In this document: positions 15,691-26,362 of the stretch, piece by piece | How positions within the stretch are numbered: the stretch's first letter is position 1 | How the letters are laid out: each line of letters opens with the position of its first letter | Assembly (NCBI RefSeq): GCF_029637705.1 | Contig: NZ_CP121252.1 | Span: 806,001-870,000, forward strand | Source of the DNA: Citricoccus muralis | Lineage (GTDB): Bacteria > Actinomycetota > Actinomycetes > Actinomycetales > Micrococcaceae | Direction of reading: 5' to 3' | DNA length: 64,000 nucleotides | The notes under the pieces: model-generated | Databases searched by the model: none | Told to the model about the DNA's origin: nothing | What the model saw: only the letters and a program-made list of their open reading frames with translations | Program-made: the position numbers and the translations under genes

Positions 15691-17128
15691 GGGTCTTCTC
15701 AGATGACGGTGTAGGTCGGCCGAGCGCGTCGGTCCGCAGATAGACGTCGAGGTCTCCCGACGATGGAGGTTCCTACGCCATCCATCCGAAAGACCTCGAC
15801 GTGTCCGACGCTACCCCGCCGGCCGGCTTCGGCCGCCCTGACCTGACCGCCTTCGCTCGACTCGACGGCCTCGGTCTGAGCGTGACCGGACAACGACTTG
15901 AACCGGAGCGTGCGGTCCTCGCGTGCCGCGTGGTGGAACCAGATCAGTGGTGCCGACGGTGCGGCAGCGAAGGCGCTGCTCGTGACACCGTGATCCGGCG
16001 GTTGGCCCACGAGCCGCTGGGCTGGCGACCGACCGTGCTGGAAGTTGTAGTGCGCCGCTACCGCTGTGCCGACTGCGGACACGTGTGGCGCCAAGACACC
16101 AGCGCCGCGGCGGAGCCACGTGCGAAGCTCTCGCGCACCGGGCTGCGGTGGGCGCTGGAAGGGATCGTGGTCGCACACCTCACCGTCGCCCGTGTCGCCG
16201 AGGGACTCGGGGTCGCGTGGGACACCGCCCACAACGCGGTCCTGGCTGAAGACAAGCGGCTGCTGATCAACGACCCCACGCGGTTTGAGGGCGTGAAGGT
16301 CGTTGGCGTCGATGAGCACGTCTGGCGCCACACCAGGCGTGGCGCAAGTACGTTACCGTGATCATCGACCTCACCCCGGTCCGCGATGGCGCCGGCCCAG
16401 CAAGACTGCTGGACATGGTCGATGGCCGGTCGAAGGCGGCGTTCAAGACCTGGCTCGCCGACCGCGACGACGCCTTCCGTGACGCGGTCGAGGTGGTCGC
16501 GATGGACGGCTTCACCGGGTTCAAGACCGCCGCTGCAGAGGAGATCCCGGACGCGGTCACGGTGATGGATCCCTTCCACGTCGTGCGCCTGGCCGGTGAC
16601 GCCCTCGACAGGTGCCGGCGCCGGGTCCAACTCGCGATCCACGGGCACCGTGGGTTCAGGGACGACCCGCTCTACAAGTCGCGGCGCACGCTGCACACCG
16701 GCGCGGACCTGCTCACCGACAAGCAGAGCGACAGGCTACGCGCGCTGTTCGTTGATGACGCTCACGTCGAGGTCGAGGCTACCTGGGGTGTCTACCAGCG
16801 CATGATCGCCGCCTATCGCCACGAGGACCGGCAACGTGGCCGCGAGCTCATGGAGAAGCTGATCACCGACCTCAGCGCCGGCGTCCCCAAGGTGCTCACC
16901 GAGCTCACCACCCTGGGCCGGACCCTGAAGAAGCGAGCCGCTGACGTGCTCGCCGACTTCGAACGACCCGGCACCAGCAACGGGCCGACCGAGGCGCTCA
17001 ACGGACGGCTCGAACACCTGCGCGGCTCCGCACTCGGGTTCCGCAACCTGACCAACTACATCGCCCGAAGCCTGCTCGAGACCGGCGGCTTCAGACCCCA
17101 ACTCCTACACCCCCGATTGGGATGAGCC
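15691..17128 (+). mobile_element. ISL3-family insertion sequence
   Basis: The left terminus (15691, GGGTCTTCTCAGATGACGG) and the reverse complement of the right terminus (17128, GGCTCATCCCAATCGGGGG) share the outer GG-TC-TC bases and an inner GGTGTAGG, the expected imperfect inverted repeats. The single transposase gene fills the element. No 8-bp target duplication is visible (CGTTTCAG on the left, TTTTTAAA on the right), which points to later recombination. The right end lies 19 bp from the island border. Confidence 0.85.
15801..17125 (+). pseudogene. ISL3 transposase with a frameshift
   Basis: The N-terminal part (residues 1-180) has the zinc-ribbon CRRCG and YRCADCGHVW and the start of the DDE domain, GVDEHVWRHTRRG. 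The rest follows in the next frame from about 16345: KYVTVIIDLTPVRDG, AMDGFTGFKTAAAEEIPDAVTVMDPFHVV and the terminal GPTEALNGRLEHLRGSALGF. The two pieces join as one normal ISL3 protein if a single base is missing in GGCGCAAG near 16344. The start codon is GTG. The lesion inactivates the gene unless it is a sequencing error or programmed frameshifting. Confidence 0.85.
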
Positions 17129-17147
17129 TTTTTAAAGGACGGGTCCC

Positions 17148-17180
<33 letters not shown>

Positions 17181-17201
17181 GACGCTCTCGCCAGGGAGCG
17201 C

Positions 17202-17235
17202 AACCCGGTCCACTGTGGTGGTCCGGGTTTTTTGC
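17202..17235 (+). terminator. Original terminator of tRNA-Pro
   Basis: AACCCGGTCCAC and GTGGTCCGGGTT form a 12-bp stem with one mismatch and are followed by a T6 run. It lies about 30 bp past the displaced tRNA end, as expected for the native gene. Confidence 0.8.
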
Positions 17236-17254
17236 GTCTGGGGTAGCCCAGGGA

Positions 17255-17298
17255 AATGGGCCGCCCCCAGCCACCTTGGTGGTTGGGTGCGGCCCATT
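17255..17298 (-). terminator. Terminator of argG
   Basis: AATGGGCCGC and GCGGCCCATT pair, with an inner CCAGCCACC and GGTGGTTGG extending the stem. It lies 39 bp beyond the argG stop on the minus strand. Confidence 0.75.
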
Positions 17299-17336
17299 CG
17301 CCGTGACCTCGACGTCACGTCGTGATCACGGAATGT

Positions 17337-19074
<1,738 letters not shown>

Positions 19075-19866
19075 ATGACTTCGACCGATACCCGTATGTC
19101 GCATATTCACGACTATCCCGGCGACGGCCCCACCGTGGTCCTCTTGCACGGGTTGTTGGCGTCTGCCAAATACTGGGGACCGGTCCGGCGTCGTCTGAGT
19201 TCCGACGGGTACCGCGTGGTCACCATCGATCTACTGGGTTTCGGCTCCGCGGCCAAAGCGCCCGCGACGAGCTACGACTACACCGAGCACGTCGAGCACG
19301 TCCGCTCGGCCGTCGAAGCCGTCGCGGAGAAAGAGCCCGTGATCCTCATCGGGCACTCGCTGGGTGGCCTGGTCTCCATGAAGTTGGCACGCCGTCACCC
19401 CGAGCTGGTATCTCAGCTGGTGATTCTCAATGCTCCGCTGTACCGCGACGGCGACGAAGCGCGCTCCTCCATTCTGGATACGAGTGCCCTCTACCGGTTC
19501 CTGTTGACCTCGAAATTCCGCGCGGCCGGCTGGGTCACCGCACGACTGCTCGGCTTCCCGGTGATCGGGCGCCACTCGGCCAAAGCGCGAGAAGGCGCTC
19601 TAGAAGAAGTGGTGTTCCGCGGCAAAGGTCTCAGCGATCTGCGGAAGCTGGAGGTGCCTGCCGTGGTGGTGACCGGGGCGCAGGACCGTGAGATCTACCT
19701 GTCGAACCTGAATGAGGCCGAACTGCCGGATTCGATCGATGTGTTCGTGTCGCAGACCGGGCATCACCTGCCCACTCAGGCCCCGCATTACGTGAGCTGG
19801 ATTCTGAACGCGCTCGGAGTCGCGCCGGCCAGCCGGGCCTCCGGCTCGTGGGCGCCGGCCGCCTAA
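19075..19866 (+). CDS. Alpha/beta-fold hydrolase
   Basis: This 263-residue protein has the alpha/beta hydrolase core. The oxyanion HG motif is in VVLLHGLLASAKYWGPV, the nucleophile elbow is GHSLGG (Ser at about residue 101), the acidic residue is in VTGAQDREI and the catalytic His is in SQTGHHLPTQAP. It has no signal peptide and is probably cytosolic. Relatives include esterases, meta-cleavage hydrolases and haloperoxidase-like proteins, and the substrate cannot be told. It stands alone, with argG divergent on one side and a convergent gene on the other. Confidence 0.85.
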   Translation: MTSTDTRMSHIHDYPGDGPTVVLLHGLLASAKYWGPVRRRLSSDGYRVVTIDLLGFGSAAKAPATSYDYTEHVEHVRSAVEAVAEKEPVILIGHSLGGLVSMKLARRHPELVSQLVILNAPLYRDGDEARSSILDTSALYRFLLTSKFRAAGWVTARLLGFPVIGRHSAKAREGALEEVVFRGKGLSDLRKLEVPAVVVTGAQDREIYLSNLNEAELPDSIDVFVSQTGHHLPTQAPHYVSWILNALGVAPASRASGSWAPAA

Positions 19867-19882
19867 TCCGGAATCGGGTCGC

Positions 19883-20518
19883 TCAGAGGACTTCGCGGAT
19901 CTGCGCGGCGGTCATGGGGCGGTTGAACAAGGGGCCGCCAGGCTCGGCGATGCGGCCTTTGTGCAGACGCGGCACGTGCACCGGGTCGTAGCCAAGCTGG
20001 GTGATCAAGCTCGAGACGAGTGCGGCCGCGGCATCGTCGTCGGACGCCACGAGCAAGCCCCTCCGCGGTGAGGCGGTGGCTCGGTCAGGAGCATCGAGAT
20101 CCCAGTGGCTCAAGTGATTCAGCGCCTTGACCACCCGGGCGGTGGAGAAGTGGGTGGCAATAGCCTCAGAGCTGGACATCCCCTCATCGAGATGTGCTTG
20201 CAGCCAGCGCGGCACCGGTTCTTGCTGCCAGCGATTGGTGGCGTCCACGAGCACCGTGCCGGCCAGGGTGGGGGCGTCGACGTCGTCGAGATCCTCCTGC
20301 GGCACCATGAGGACCACGATCTGGGCGCGCTCGCCGATCTCCTCGGCGTTCACAGCGCGAGCACGTGGGGCGTACTGGGCCAGATGGTACTTCAGCTGGA
20401 CGGGGGTGCGGGTGGCGGCGATGTCGACCTCGATGCCGCAGCTGTCGGCGACCCGGGCGAGTGCAGTGCCCGCGCGGCCGGCCCCGAGCACGCCAATGAC
20501 GGTGATGGGCTCGGTCAT
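19883..20518 (-). CDS. NADP-binding oxidoreductase (F420-reductase-like)
   Basis: This 211-residue protein has an N-terminal Rossmann fold (TVIGVLGAGRAGTALARVA) typical of the NADP-oxidoreductase, coenzyme F420-dependent family. It also has IVVLMVPQEDL and a VDATNRW stretch, followed by ARVVKALNHL and a GLLVASDD segment. These proteins often reduce F420 or a small oxidised metabolite with NADPH. I start it at the ATG at 20518, whose A overlaps the preceding stop as ATGA, so it is translated from the same message as the FAH-family gene. The C-terminus is usual for the family. Confidence 0.78.
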   Translation of the reverse strand: MTEPITVIGVLGAGRAGTALARVADSCGIEVDIAATRTPVQLKYHLAQYAPRARAVNAEEIGERAQIVVLMVPQEDLDDVDAPTLAGTVLVDATNRWQQEPVPRWLQAHLDEGMSSSEAIATHFSTARVVKALNHLSHWDLDAPDRATASPRRGLLVASDDDAAAALVSSLITQLGYDPVHVPRLHKGRIAEPGGPLFNRPMTAAQIREVL

Positions 20519-21420
20519 GCGATGGTGTTGCGCTGAGCGCCGAGGCCTTCGATGCGGACTTCTACGACGTCGCCGGAGCGCAGCCATGGGTGACGGCCCT
20601 CATCGTTGCGGCGTCCCAGGGCGACCCCGGCCGGGGTGCCGGTGAGAATGAGGTCGCCGGGCAGCAGGGTGATCATGGTGGAGATGTAGGAGACCAGTTG
20701 GGCGGGGGAGAACACCTGATCGGCGACGTCGTCGTACTGCACCCGCTCGCCGTTGACGAAGGTGGAGATGGTGCCGGTGCCGTCGAACTCGTCGGCAGTG
20801 ACCAGCCAGGGGCCGACCGGGGTGGTGGCCTCGAAGATCTTGCCCTGCAACCACTCGGTGGTGCGGCCTTGGAAGCCGCGCAGGGAGACGTCATTGGCGA
20901 CCGCGTAGCCGGCGATGTGGTCGGCGGCGTCGGCCTCGGCGATGCGGCGGCCGGGCTCGCCGATGACGATGCAGAGCTCGCCCTCGTAATCGAGACGGTG
21001 GTCCTCGGCCGGGATCTCAATCTCGGCACCGGCGGCGGTGAGCGACTGACCGAACTTGGCGAACAGCGAGGGATACTCGGGGCGCTGCTGGCCGGTTTCC
21101 TCGATGTGGTTGAGATAGTTCAGGCCCACGCAGAACACCTTGGTGGGGAAGGGGACCAAGGTGTCATACGTCAGCTCGGCCGGATCGAGCACGGAAGCGG
21201 GCTGTTCTTCAGCCTGCTCCAGCGCGGCCGCGACAATGGCCTCGCGCTCCTCAGTGGGGTAAGCCAGGAACTCGCCCACATCCTGCACCTCGGGCAGGGC
21301 GACTGCTGCGGTGGCGGTTTCGACGCCGTCGTGGGTCTCCACGGAGGTGATCAGGGCGGCAAAGGTGGCGCCGGGCTGATCGGTGGCGGCATCGGGCTGG
21401 CGGAACGTGGCAAGCTTCAT
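20515..21420 (-). CDS. Fumarylacetoacetate hydrolase (FAH) family protein
   Basis: This 301-residue protein has an FAH C-terminal-like domain at about residues 90-295: VFCVGLNYLNHIEETGQ, LDYEGELCIVIG with metal-ligand Glu residues, and ANDVSLRGFQGRTTEW with the metal Asp, ending in TPAGVALG. Family members hydrolyse or decarboxylate 2-oxo acids such as oxaloacetate, acylpyruvates or catechol breakdown products, with Mg. It is the first gene of a two-gene operon with the reductase. The substrate is unknown. Confidence 0.88.
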   Translation of the reverse strand: MKLATFRQPDAATDQPGATFAALITSVETHDGVETATAAVALPEVQDVGEFLAYPTEEREAIVAAALEQAEEQPASVLDPAELTYDTLVPFPTKVFCVGLNYLNHIEETGQQRPEYPSLFAKFGQSLTAAGAEIEIPAEDHRLDYEGELCIVIGEPGRRIAEADAADHIAGYAVANDVSLRGFQGRTTEWLQGKIFEATTPVGPWLVTADEFDGTGTISTFVNGERVQYDDVADQVFSPAQLVSYISTMITLLPGDLILTGTPAGVALGRRNDEGRHPWLRSGDVVEVRIEGLGAQRNTIA

Positions 21421-21487
21421 GCCTCCATCTCATCACACCGGCTGACCTACGCCCAAGAGGGCCGGGCGGAGATGGGACAATGGAGAC

Positions 21488-21988
21488 ATGTACGAGCCAC
21501 TCGATCTCCAGACGACGCAGGTCACCCTCTGGGCTGCCGTCTTGTTCCTCGCCGCCGGCGTGGTGGTGCTATTGCACTCCCGCTGGCGCCAACGCCGCTA
21601 TGTTCGCCTCGACGCCACCGGCGGAATGGGAGCGGAAGACGGCGAAGACACTCGCTACGAGGGGGCAGACCGTGGATTCGATGCCCGCCGCGAAATGTAC
21701 GCGGCGTTGGCGATGATTGCACTCGGTGTGGTCGCTGGGGTGTTTTCGTACGTAACGGTCAACCACCTCGAGGAGACCGTCGACCAGAACGTGTCGATCA
21801 AGTATGGCACCGAGGATGTGCAGGGCAACGGCTGGCGCGGCAACGCCCTGAACGCCACGGTGGTGATGCCCGATGGCACCGTTTATGAGGAGGTGCTGAT
21901 CGCCTTCGACCCGCAGACCGGTGAGCCAACCGTCATGGGTGACCACCCGGGACTGACCGAACCGGAGGAATCGGCCGACGAGGACTGA
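21488..21988 (+). CDS. Membrane protein with two transmembrane segments
   Basis: This 166-residue protein has hydrophobic segments at about residues 13-30 and 70-90, separated by a charged loop. The outside domain carries the mostly beta, acidic stretch NATVVMPDGTVYEEV and an acidic tail (EPEESADED). No family is recognised. A TGGAG ribosome site lies close before the ATG. It is convergent with the MFS gene, with only 11 bases between the stops. Confidence 0.65.
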   Translation: MYEPLDLQTTQVTLWAAVLFLAAGVVVLLHSRWRQRRYVRLDATGGMGAEDGEDTRYEGADRGFDARREMYAALAMIALGVVAGVFSYVTVNHLEETVDQNVSIKYGTEDVQGNGWRGNALNATVVMPDGTVYEEVLIAFDPQTGEPTVMGDHPGLTEPEESADED

Positions 21989-21999
21989 CGCGGTTGACG

Positions 22000-23253
22000 T
22001 TAGTTGGGGTATTCCTCCAACGGGGCGGCCGGCGGTAGGAAGGCACGCCAGGCGCAGGCGACAATGATGAGGCATACCAGCGCGATGCCGGTGCCGATGG
22101 CGAAGAGTGCGGCGTAGCTGAGGTAGGCCGAGAGGGTGGCCAGCACCATGGGCACGAAGAACCCCAGGTAGGTCAGCGAGTAGTACACGGCGGTGAGACC
22201 GGCGAGATCATCCGGGGTGGCGATGCGCTGCACCTCGGAGAGCCCGGCCACCAGGGTGAGACCGTACCCGGCGCCGAGTACGGCCGCGGCGACCAAGCCG
22301 AGCGCGAGCTGATGGGTCGAGGCGGCGCCGGCTCCGAGCAGGGTGCCGGTGGCGGCGATCGACAAACCGACCACCGTGGCCCGGGAACTGCGCGGGGTAT
22401 CGATCCGGCGGCCTAGGGTCTGGATGCCGACACCGCACCCCAGGGTCACGACCGTCATCATGCCGGAGAAGGCAATGGGGAGGTCCCCGGCGGCGTCGCT
22501 GAGGAACATGGGCAGCACCGCATAGGCGGCACCGGCGCAACTGAACACCCACGGTGCGGCCGGGACCACGACGAGCAAAAACCGTGGATGTCGTGCCGAA
22601 GGGATGGCGAAGAGTCGCACGAGTTGCCGGCCCGAGAGCTCGGAGCGGCGGGGGCGAGTTTCGGGCACGGTGAACAGCCAGCATCCGGCGGCCACAGTCA
22701 GCACCAGATGCACCACATAGGCCAGGTACGTGGGGCCGGGTGCCCACTGAGCCAGTGCTGCGGCCACGCCGGCGCCCAGCAGGAACCCGCCGGTCAGCGA
22801 GAGAGCGGCGCGGCGTGCCCCCGCGGTGGGGTCGGTGCCGGCGCGATCGCAGAGTTCCTTGACCCAGGTGCTGCCCACCGCCATCACCATGCCCAGCGCT
22901 GCACCACAGAGCACGCGCCCCACCGCCAACAGGGGCGCTGAGTCGGGAGACAGGGCCAACACGGTGGATCCGAGAAATGACACCGGCGCGGCCGGTAGCA
23001 TCACCATGCGTCGGCCCCAGGCCGTGGAAAGCGGTCCACCGATCAACAGGGCGGGCACGATGCCCACCACATAGGCGGCCAACAACCCGTACACGGTGAA
23101 CTCGGTGAATCCGCTGACGTCGCGGTACATCACCAATAGGGGGGTGAATTCATTGCCGCCCCAGGCCACCGCCATCATGGCGGCGGCCACCGGGAGCCAG
23201 GCCCGTTCCGGGTGCCGCGCCCAGGCGGGGGCGGACTGCGTCCGGCGGCTCAC
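22000..23253 (-). CDS. MFS transporter
   Basis: This 417-residue protein has about twelve hydrophobic segments and a major-facilitator layout. Segment 1 is WLPVAAAMMAVAWGG, the 2-3 loop contains GGPLSTAWGRRMVM (a variant of the MFS signature), and a long central hydrophilic loop follows PETRPRR. The C-terminal half ends in ALVCLIIVACAW. The substrate is unknown. The start codon GTG overlaps the GntR stop (GTGA), so the regulator and the transporter form an operon. Confidence 0.85.
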   Translation of the reverse strand: MSRRTQSAPAWARHPERAWLPVAAAMMAVAWGGNEFTPLLVMYRDVSGFTEFTVYGLLAAYVVGIVPALLIGGPLSTAWGRRMVMLPAAPVSFLGSTVLALSPDSAPLLAVGRVLCGAALGMVMAVGSTWVKELCDRAGTDPTAGARRAALSLTGGFLLGAGVAAALAQWAPGPTYLAYVVHLVLTVAAGCWLFTVPETRPRRSELSGRQLVRLFAIPSARHPRFLLVVVPAAPWVFSCAGAAYAVLPMFLSDAAGDLPIAFSGMMTVVTLGCGVGIQTLGRRIDTPRSSRATVVGLSIAATGTLLGAGAASTHQLALGLVAAAVLGAGYGLTLVAGLSEVQRIATPDDLAGLTAVYYSLTYLGFFVPMVLATLSAYLSYAALFAIGTGIALVCLIIVACAWRAFLPPAAPLEEYPN

Positions 23254-23897
23254 AGCAGCGTCCCCTTCGCGGTGTTCAGGTGTTCGGCCAACGTGTCGGA
23301 GTATCCGACAGGATCGCGGTCACGCAGCCGTTCATACAGGGCGCGATGGCCTTCAAGATAGACGCGTGCCCGGTCAGCGTCGCGGTCCACCGAGGCGGCG
23401 ACGAGGCGCTGCTGGCGCTCGCGGATGCTGGTGGCGAATTCGGTGAGTAGGGTGTTGCCCCCAGCGCCAATGAGATGGTGGTGAAACTGCGCGTCGAGTT
23501 CGGCGTAGCGCTGCAGTTCGCCGTCGTCGATGGCTTGGGACTGCTGGTTGATCACCACCGAGAGGATCTCCAAGAGCCGGGCGTGGCTGGCCTCGGGTGC
23601 GGCGCAGGCGACGTGGGCAGCGTGGGATTCCACGAGCAGCCGGGCGTCGAAAATCTCGTGAATCTGAGCCGGGGCGATCGGCACCACCAGGGCGCCGCGC
23701 TTCGGGTACAGGCGCAAGTGCCCTTCGACCTCCAGGCGCAGCAAGGCCTCGCGCACCGGGGTGCGGCTGATGCCTAACTGTTGGGCGACCTCGCCTTCGG
23801 TGATCATCTCCGAGGGCGGCAACTCCCCGGACAGGATCCGCGCCTTAACGGACTGGTAGGCCTTCTGGGCGGCCGTGACCTCGGATGATGCAGACAT
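23250..23897 (-). CDS. GntR-family regulator, FCD type
   Basis: This 215-residue protein has a GntR winged helix at about residues 10-75 (EGEVAQQLGISRTPVREALLRLEVEGHLR) and an FCD domain at about 85-210 with FDARLLVESHAAHVACA, ELDAQFHHHLIGAGG and EGHRALYERLRDRD. The start at 23897 gives the usual N-terminus, and the further upstream frame is unlikely. It is translationally coupled to the MFS gene, which it probably controls. It diverges from treY. Confidence 0.85.
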   Translation of the reverse strand: MSASSEVTAAQKAYQSVKARILSGELPPSEMITEGEVAQQLGISRTPVREALLRLEVEGHLRLYPKRGALVVPIAPAQIHEIFDARLLVESHAAHVACAAPEASHARLLEILSVVINQQSQAIDDGELQRYAELDAQFHHHLIGAGGNTLLTEFATSIRERQQRLVAASVDRDADRARVYLEGHRALYERLRDRDPVGYSDTLAEHLNTAKGTLL

Positions 23898-23977
23898 GAT
23901 GTATCTATGTTGCATGCCAGTGTGGAGCGGGCGCAAACTCTTCTCGCTCGCCAGCGGTTCTGTTAGCGTCCAGAAGA

Positions 23978-26362
23978 GTGAGCACTCCACTGGCATCGCC
24001 CTCTCCGCGCAGCACCTACCGGCTTCAGATCAGCCCGTCCTTCACGGTGGACGACGCGCTCGAGGTGGTGCCGTATCTGCGTGATCTCGGCGCGGACTGG
24101 GTGTACCTGTCGCCCATGATGGCCTCGACCTCGGGCTCCGATCACGGATACGACGTCGTGGACCCCACCCGGGTGGATGAGCAGCGCGGGGGAGAGGGGC
24201 GACTGCGTCGGCTGGCCGAAGCGGCACATCAGGCCGGCATGGGTGTGTTGCTTGATGCCGTGCCCAACCACGTGGGTGTGGCCGACCCTCGACAGAACCC
24301 CTGGTGGTGGGACGTGTTGCGCGAGGGGCAAGCCTCAGCTTCGGCGAAGATGTTCGACATCGACTGGGCGGCCGGAGAAGGAAAAGTGCTACTTCCGGTG
24401 CTCGGCGACGGCAACGAAACCGACCCGGAAGCCGAGCTGGACCAGCTGCGCATCGAAGGGGAGACCCTGCGCTACTACGACCACGTCTTTCCATTGGCCG
24501 AGGGCAGCCTCGATGCCGGGCTCACCCCGCGGGAGGTGCACGCCCGCCAGCACTACCGGCTGGTGCCGTGGCGGTGGGCGGATGACCGGCTGAACTACCG
24601 GCGGTTTTTCGCCATCAATGAGCTCGCCGCGGTGCGAGTGGAGGACCCAGAGGTGTTCGCAGCGGTGAACGCGGTGACGCTGCGCCTGCTGCGCGAGGGC
24701 GTGGTGGACGGGCTGCGCCTGGACCACGTGGACGGGCTCGCCGACCCGGGCGGCTACTGTGCCCGGCTACACGAGGCGACCGATGGGGCACACGTCGTGG
24801 TCGAGAAAATCCTGGAGCCCGGGGAAGAGCTGCCCGCCGACTGGTTGGTGTCCGGTACCACCGGCTATGAGGCGCTGGCCGTCATCGACCGGGTGCTCAC
24901 CGACCCCACCGGTGCTGAGGCGCTGGACGCTGCCGCCGGTCAGCGCGACCCGGCGAGGGAGTGGGCTGAACTGACCCATCACACCCGGCTCACCGTGGCG
25001 CGCACCCAACTGGGCTCGGAGGTGAACCGATTGCTGCGCGAGCTGGGGTGGGCTGACAACGTGGACGTCGATGCTCGGAAAGAAGCACTGAACGAGCTGC
25101 TGGCGTCGTTGCCCGTCTACCGCAGTTATCTGCCCACCGGGCGCGCCTCTCTGGAGGAAGCCTTCGCCGCGGTGCGCGCTCGCCGTCCAAAGCTGGCCCC
25201 GGTGCTGGACGAACTGCACCCCATCCTGACCGACGCCGAGCAGCCGGTGGCGCGGCGCTTCCAACAGACCTCGGGCGCGGTCATGGCCAAGGGCGTGGAA
25301 GACAGCGCGTTCTATCGGTACACCCGGTTGAGCTCACTGAACGAGGTGGGCGGCGATCCCTCCCGCTTCGCCGTGGACCTCGACGAGTATCACCGTGCCC
25401 AGTCCCAACGTCAGGCGGAGACCCCGCACGCGATGACTGCGCTGTCCACCCACGACACCAAGCGCAGCGAGGACGTGCGGGCCCGCATCGCCGTTCTCTC
25501 CGAGTGCGCCGCCGACTGGGCTGCACAACTGGAACAGCTTCACCGGGCAGCGCCCCAGTATGACCGGACCTTCGCCAAGCTGTTCTGGGAAACCCTGCTG
25601 GGGGTGTGGCCCGCTGACGGCACGGCGCCCGATACGGAGCGTCTGGCCGACTACGCGGTCAAAGCCGCGCGAGAGGCGGGCACTGCCACCACCTGGACCG
25701 ACCCCGACGATGACGTCGAACAGGCTCTCATCCGTGCCGCCGAAGCCGCCACCGCCGGCACTGGTCCGGTGCGCGAGATCCTCCAGCACGTCAGCGACCG
25801 GATCAGCGAGGCCGGGGCCCGCAACCAGCTGGTGATGCGGTTTCTGCACCTGGTGAACCCTGGCGCCCCCGACGTCTATCAGGGCACCGAGACGGTGTTC
25901 CCCACCCTCGTAGACCCGGACAACCGGCGCAGCGTCGACTTCACCTCGCGTGCCTCGGCCCTGCGCCGCCTCGAGGAACAGCCACCGACGGCGTGGACCC
26001 TGCCCGATGATGTCGATGACGCCAAGCTGCTCATCACCGCCCGCACCCTGCGACTGCGCCGCGACCACCCGGCCCTCTTCACCCGCTACGCCCCGGCCGA
26101 GGTGGTGGGTGCCCAAGCAGATCGCGTCATTGCGAGTCACCGGGGTGAGGCCGTGGCCGTGGCCGGACGCTGGTGGCTCGAGCGATACTGGGACGACACC
26201 GCCGTGGTGCTGCCCGAGCGCGAGTTCGTCGACGCGTTTACCGGAACCCGCATCGACGCCCGGCAGCACCGGGTGGCGCCGGTCGCCCAGCTACTGGAAC
26301 ACCTGCCGGTGGCGCTGCTGATCCCCGCCTCGCACACACTCACCCCGGAGTCGCAGTCATGA
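23978..26362 (+). CDS. treY: Malto-oligosyltrehalose synthase
   Basis: This 794-residue GH13 enzyme (family 13_26) rearranges the reducing end of a maltodextrin into an alpha-1,1 trehalosyl unit. STYRLQISPSFTVDDA opens the barrel. LLDAVPNHVGVADP, GLRLDHVDGLADP (nucleophile Asp), VVEKILEPGEELP (acid Glu) and MTALSTHDTKRSEDVRAR (third Asp) are the active-site strips of TreY. Start codon GTG. The final codon overlaps treZ as ATGA, so the two enzymes are made together. Confidence 0.95.
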   Translation: MSTPLASPSPRSTYRLQISPSFTVDDALEVVPYLRDLGADWVYLSPMMASTSGSDHGYDVVDPTRVDEQRGGEGRLRRLAEAAHQAGMGVLLDAVPNHVGVADPRQNPWWWDVLREGQASASAKMFDIDWAAGEGKVLLPVLGDGNETDPEAELDQLRIEGETLRYYDHVFPLAEGSLDAGLTPREVHARQHYRLVPWRWADDRLNYRRFFAINELAAVRVEDPEVFAAVNAVTLRLLREGVVDGLRLDHVDGLADPGGYCARLHEATDGAHVVVEKILEPGEELPADWLVSGTTGYEALAVIDRVLTDPTGAEALDAAAGQRDPAREWAELTHHTRLTVARTQLGSEVNRLLRELGWADNVDVDARKEALNELLASLPVYRSYLPTGRASLEEAFAAVRARRPKLAPVLDELHPILTDAEQPVARRFQQTSGAVMAKGVEDSAFYRYTRLSSLNEVGGDPSRFAVDLDEYHRAQSQRQAETPHAMTALSTHDTKRSEDVRARIAVLSECAADWAAQLEQLHRAAPQYDRTFAKLFWETLLGVWPADGTAPDTERLADYAVKAAREAGTATTWTDPDDDVEQALIRAAEAATAGTGPVREILQHVSDRISEAGARNQLVMRFLHLVNPGAPDVYQGTETVFPTLVDPDNRRSVDFTSRASALRRLEEQPPTAWTLPDDVDDAKLLITARTLRLRRDHPALFTRYAPAEVVGAQADRVIASHRGEAVAVAGRWWLERYWDDTAVVLPEREFVDAFTGTRIDARQHRVAPVAQLLEHLPVALLIPASHTLTPESQS

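Noticed and set aside
15683-17136. An 8-bp target duplication around the ISL3 element
   Set aside because: The left flank (CGTTTCAG) and right flank (TTTTTAAA) do not match at any one-base shift I tried.
20590-21888. A 432-codon open frame opposite the FAH-family gene, extending into the membrane protein gene
   Set aside because: It is Gly/Ala-rich shadow sequence crossing two real genes and a promoter.
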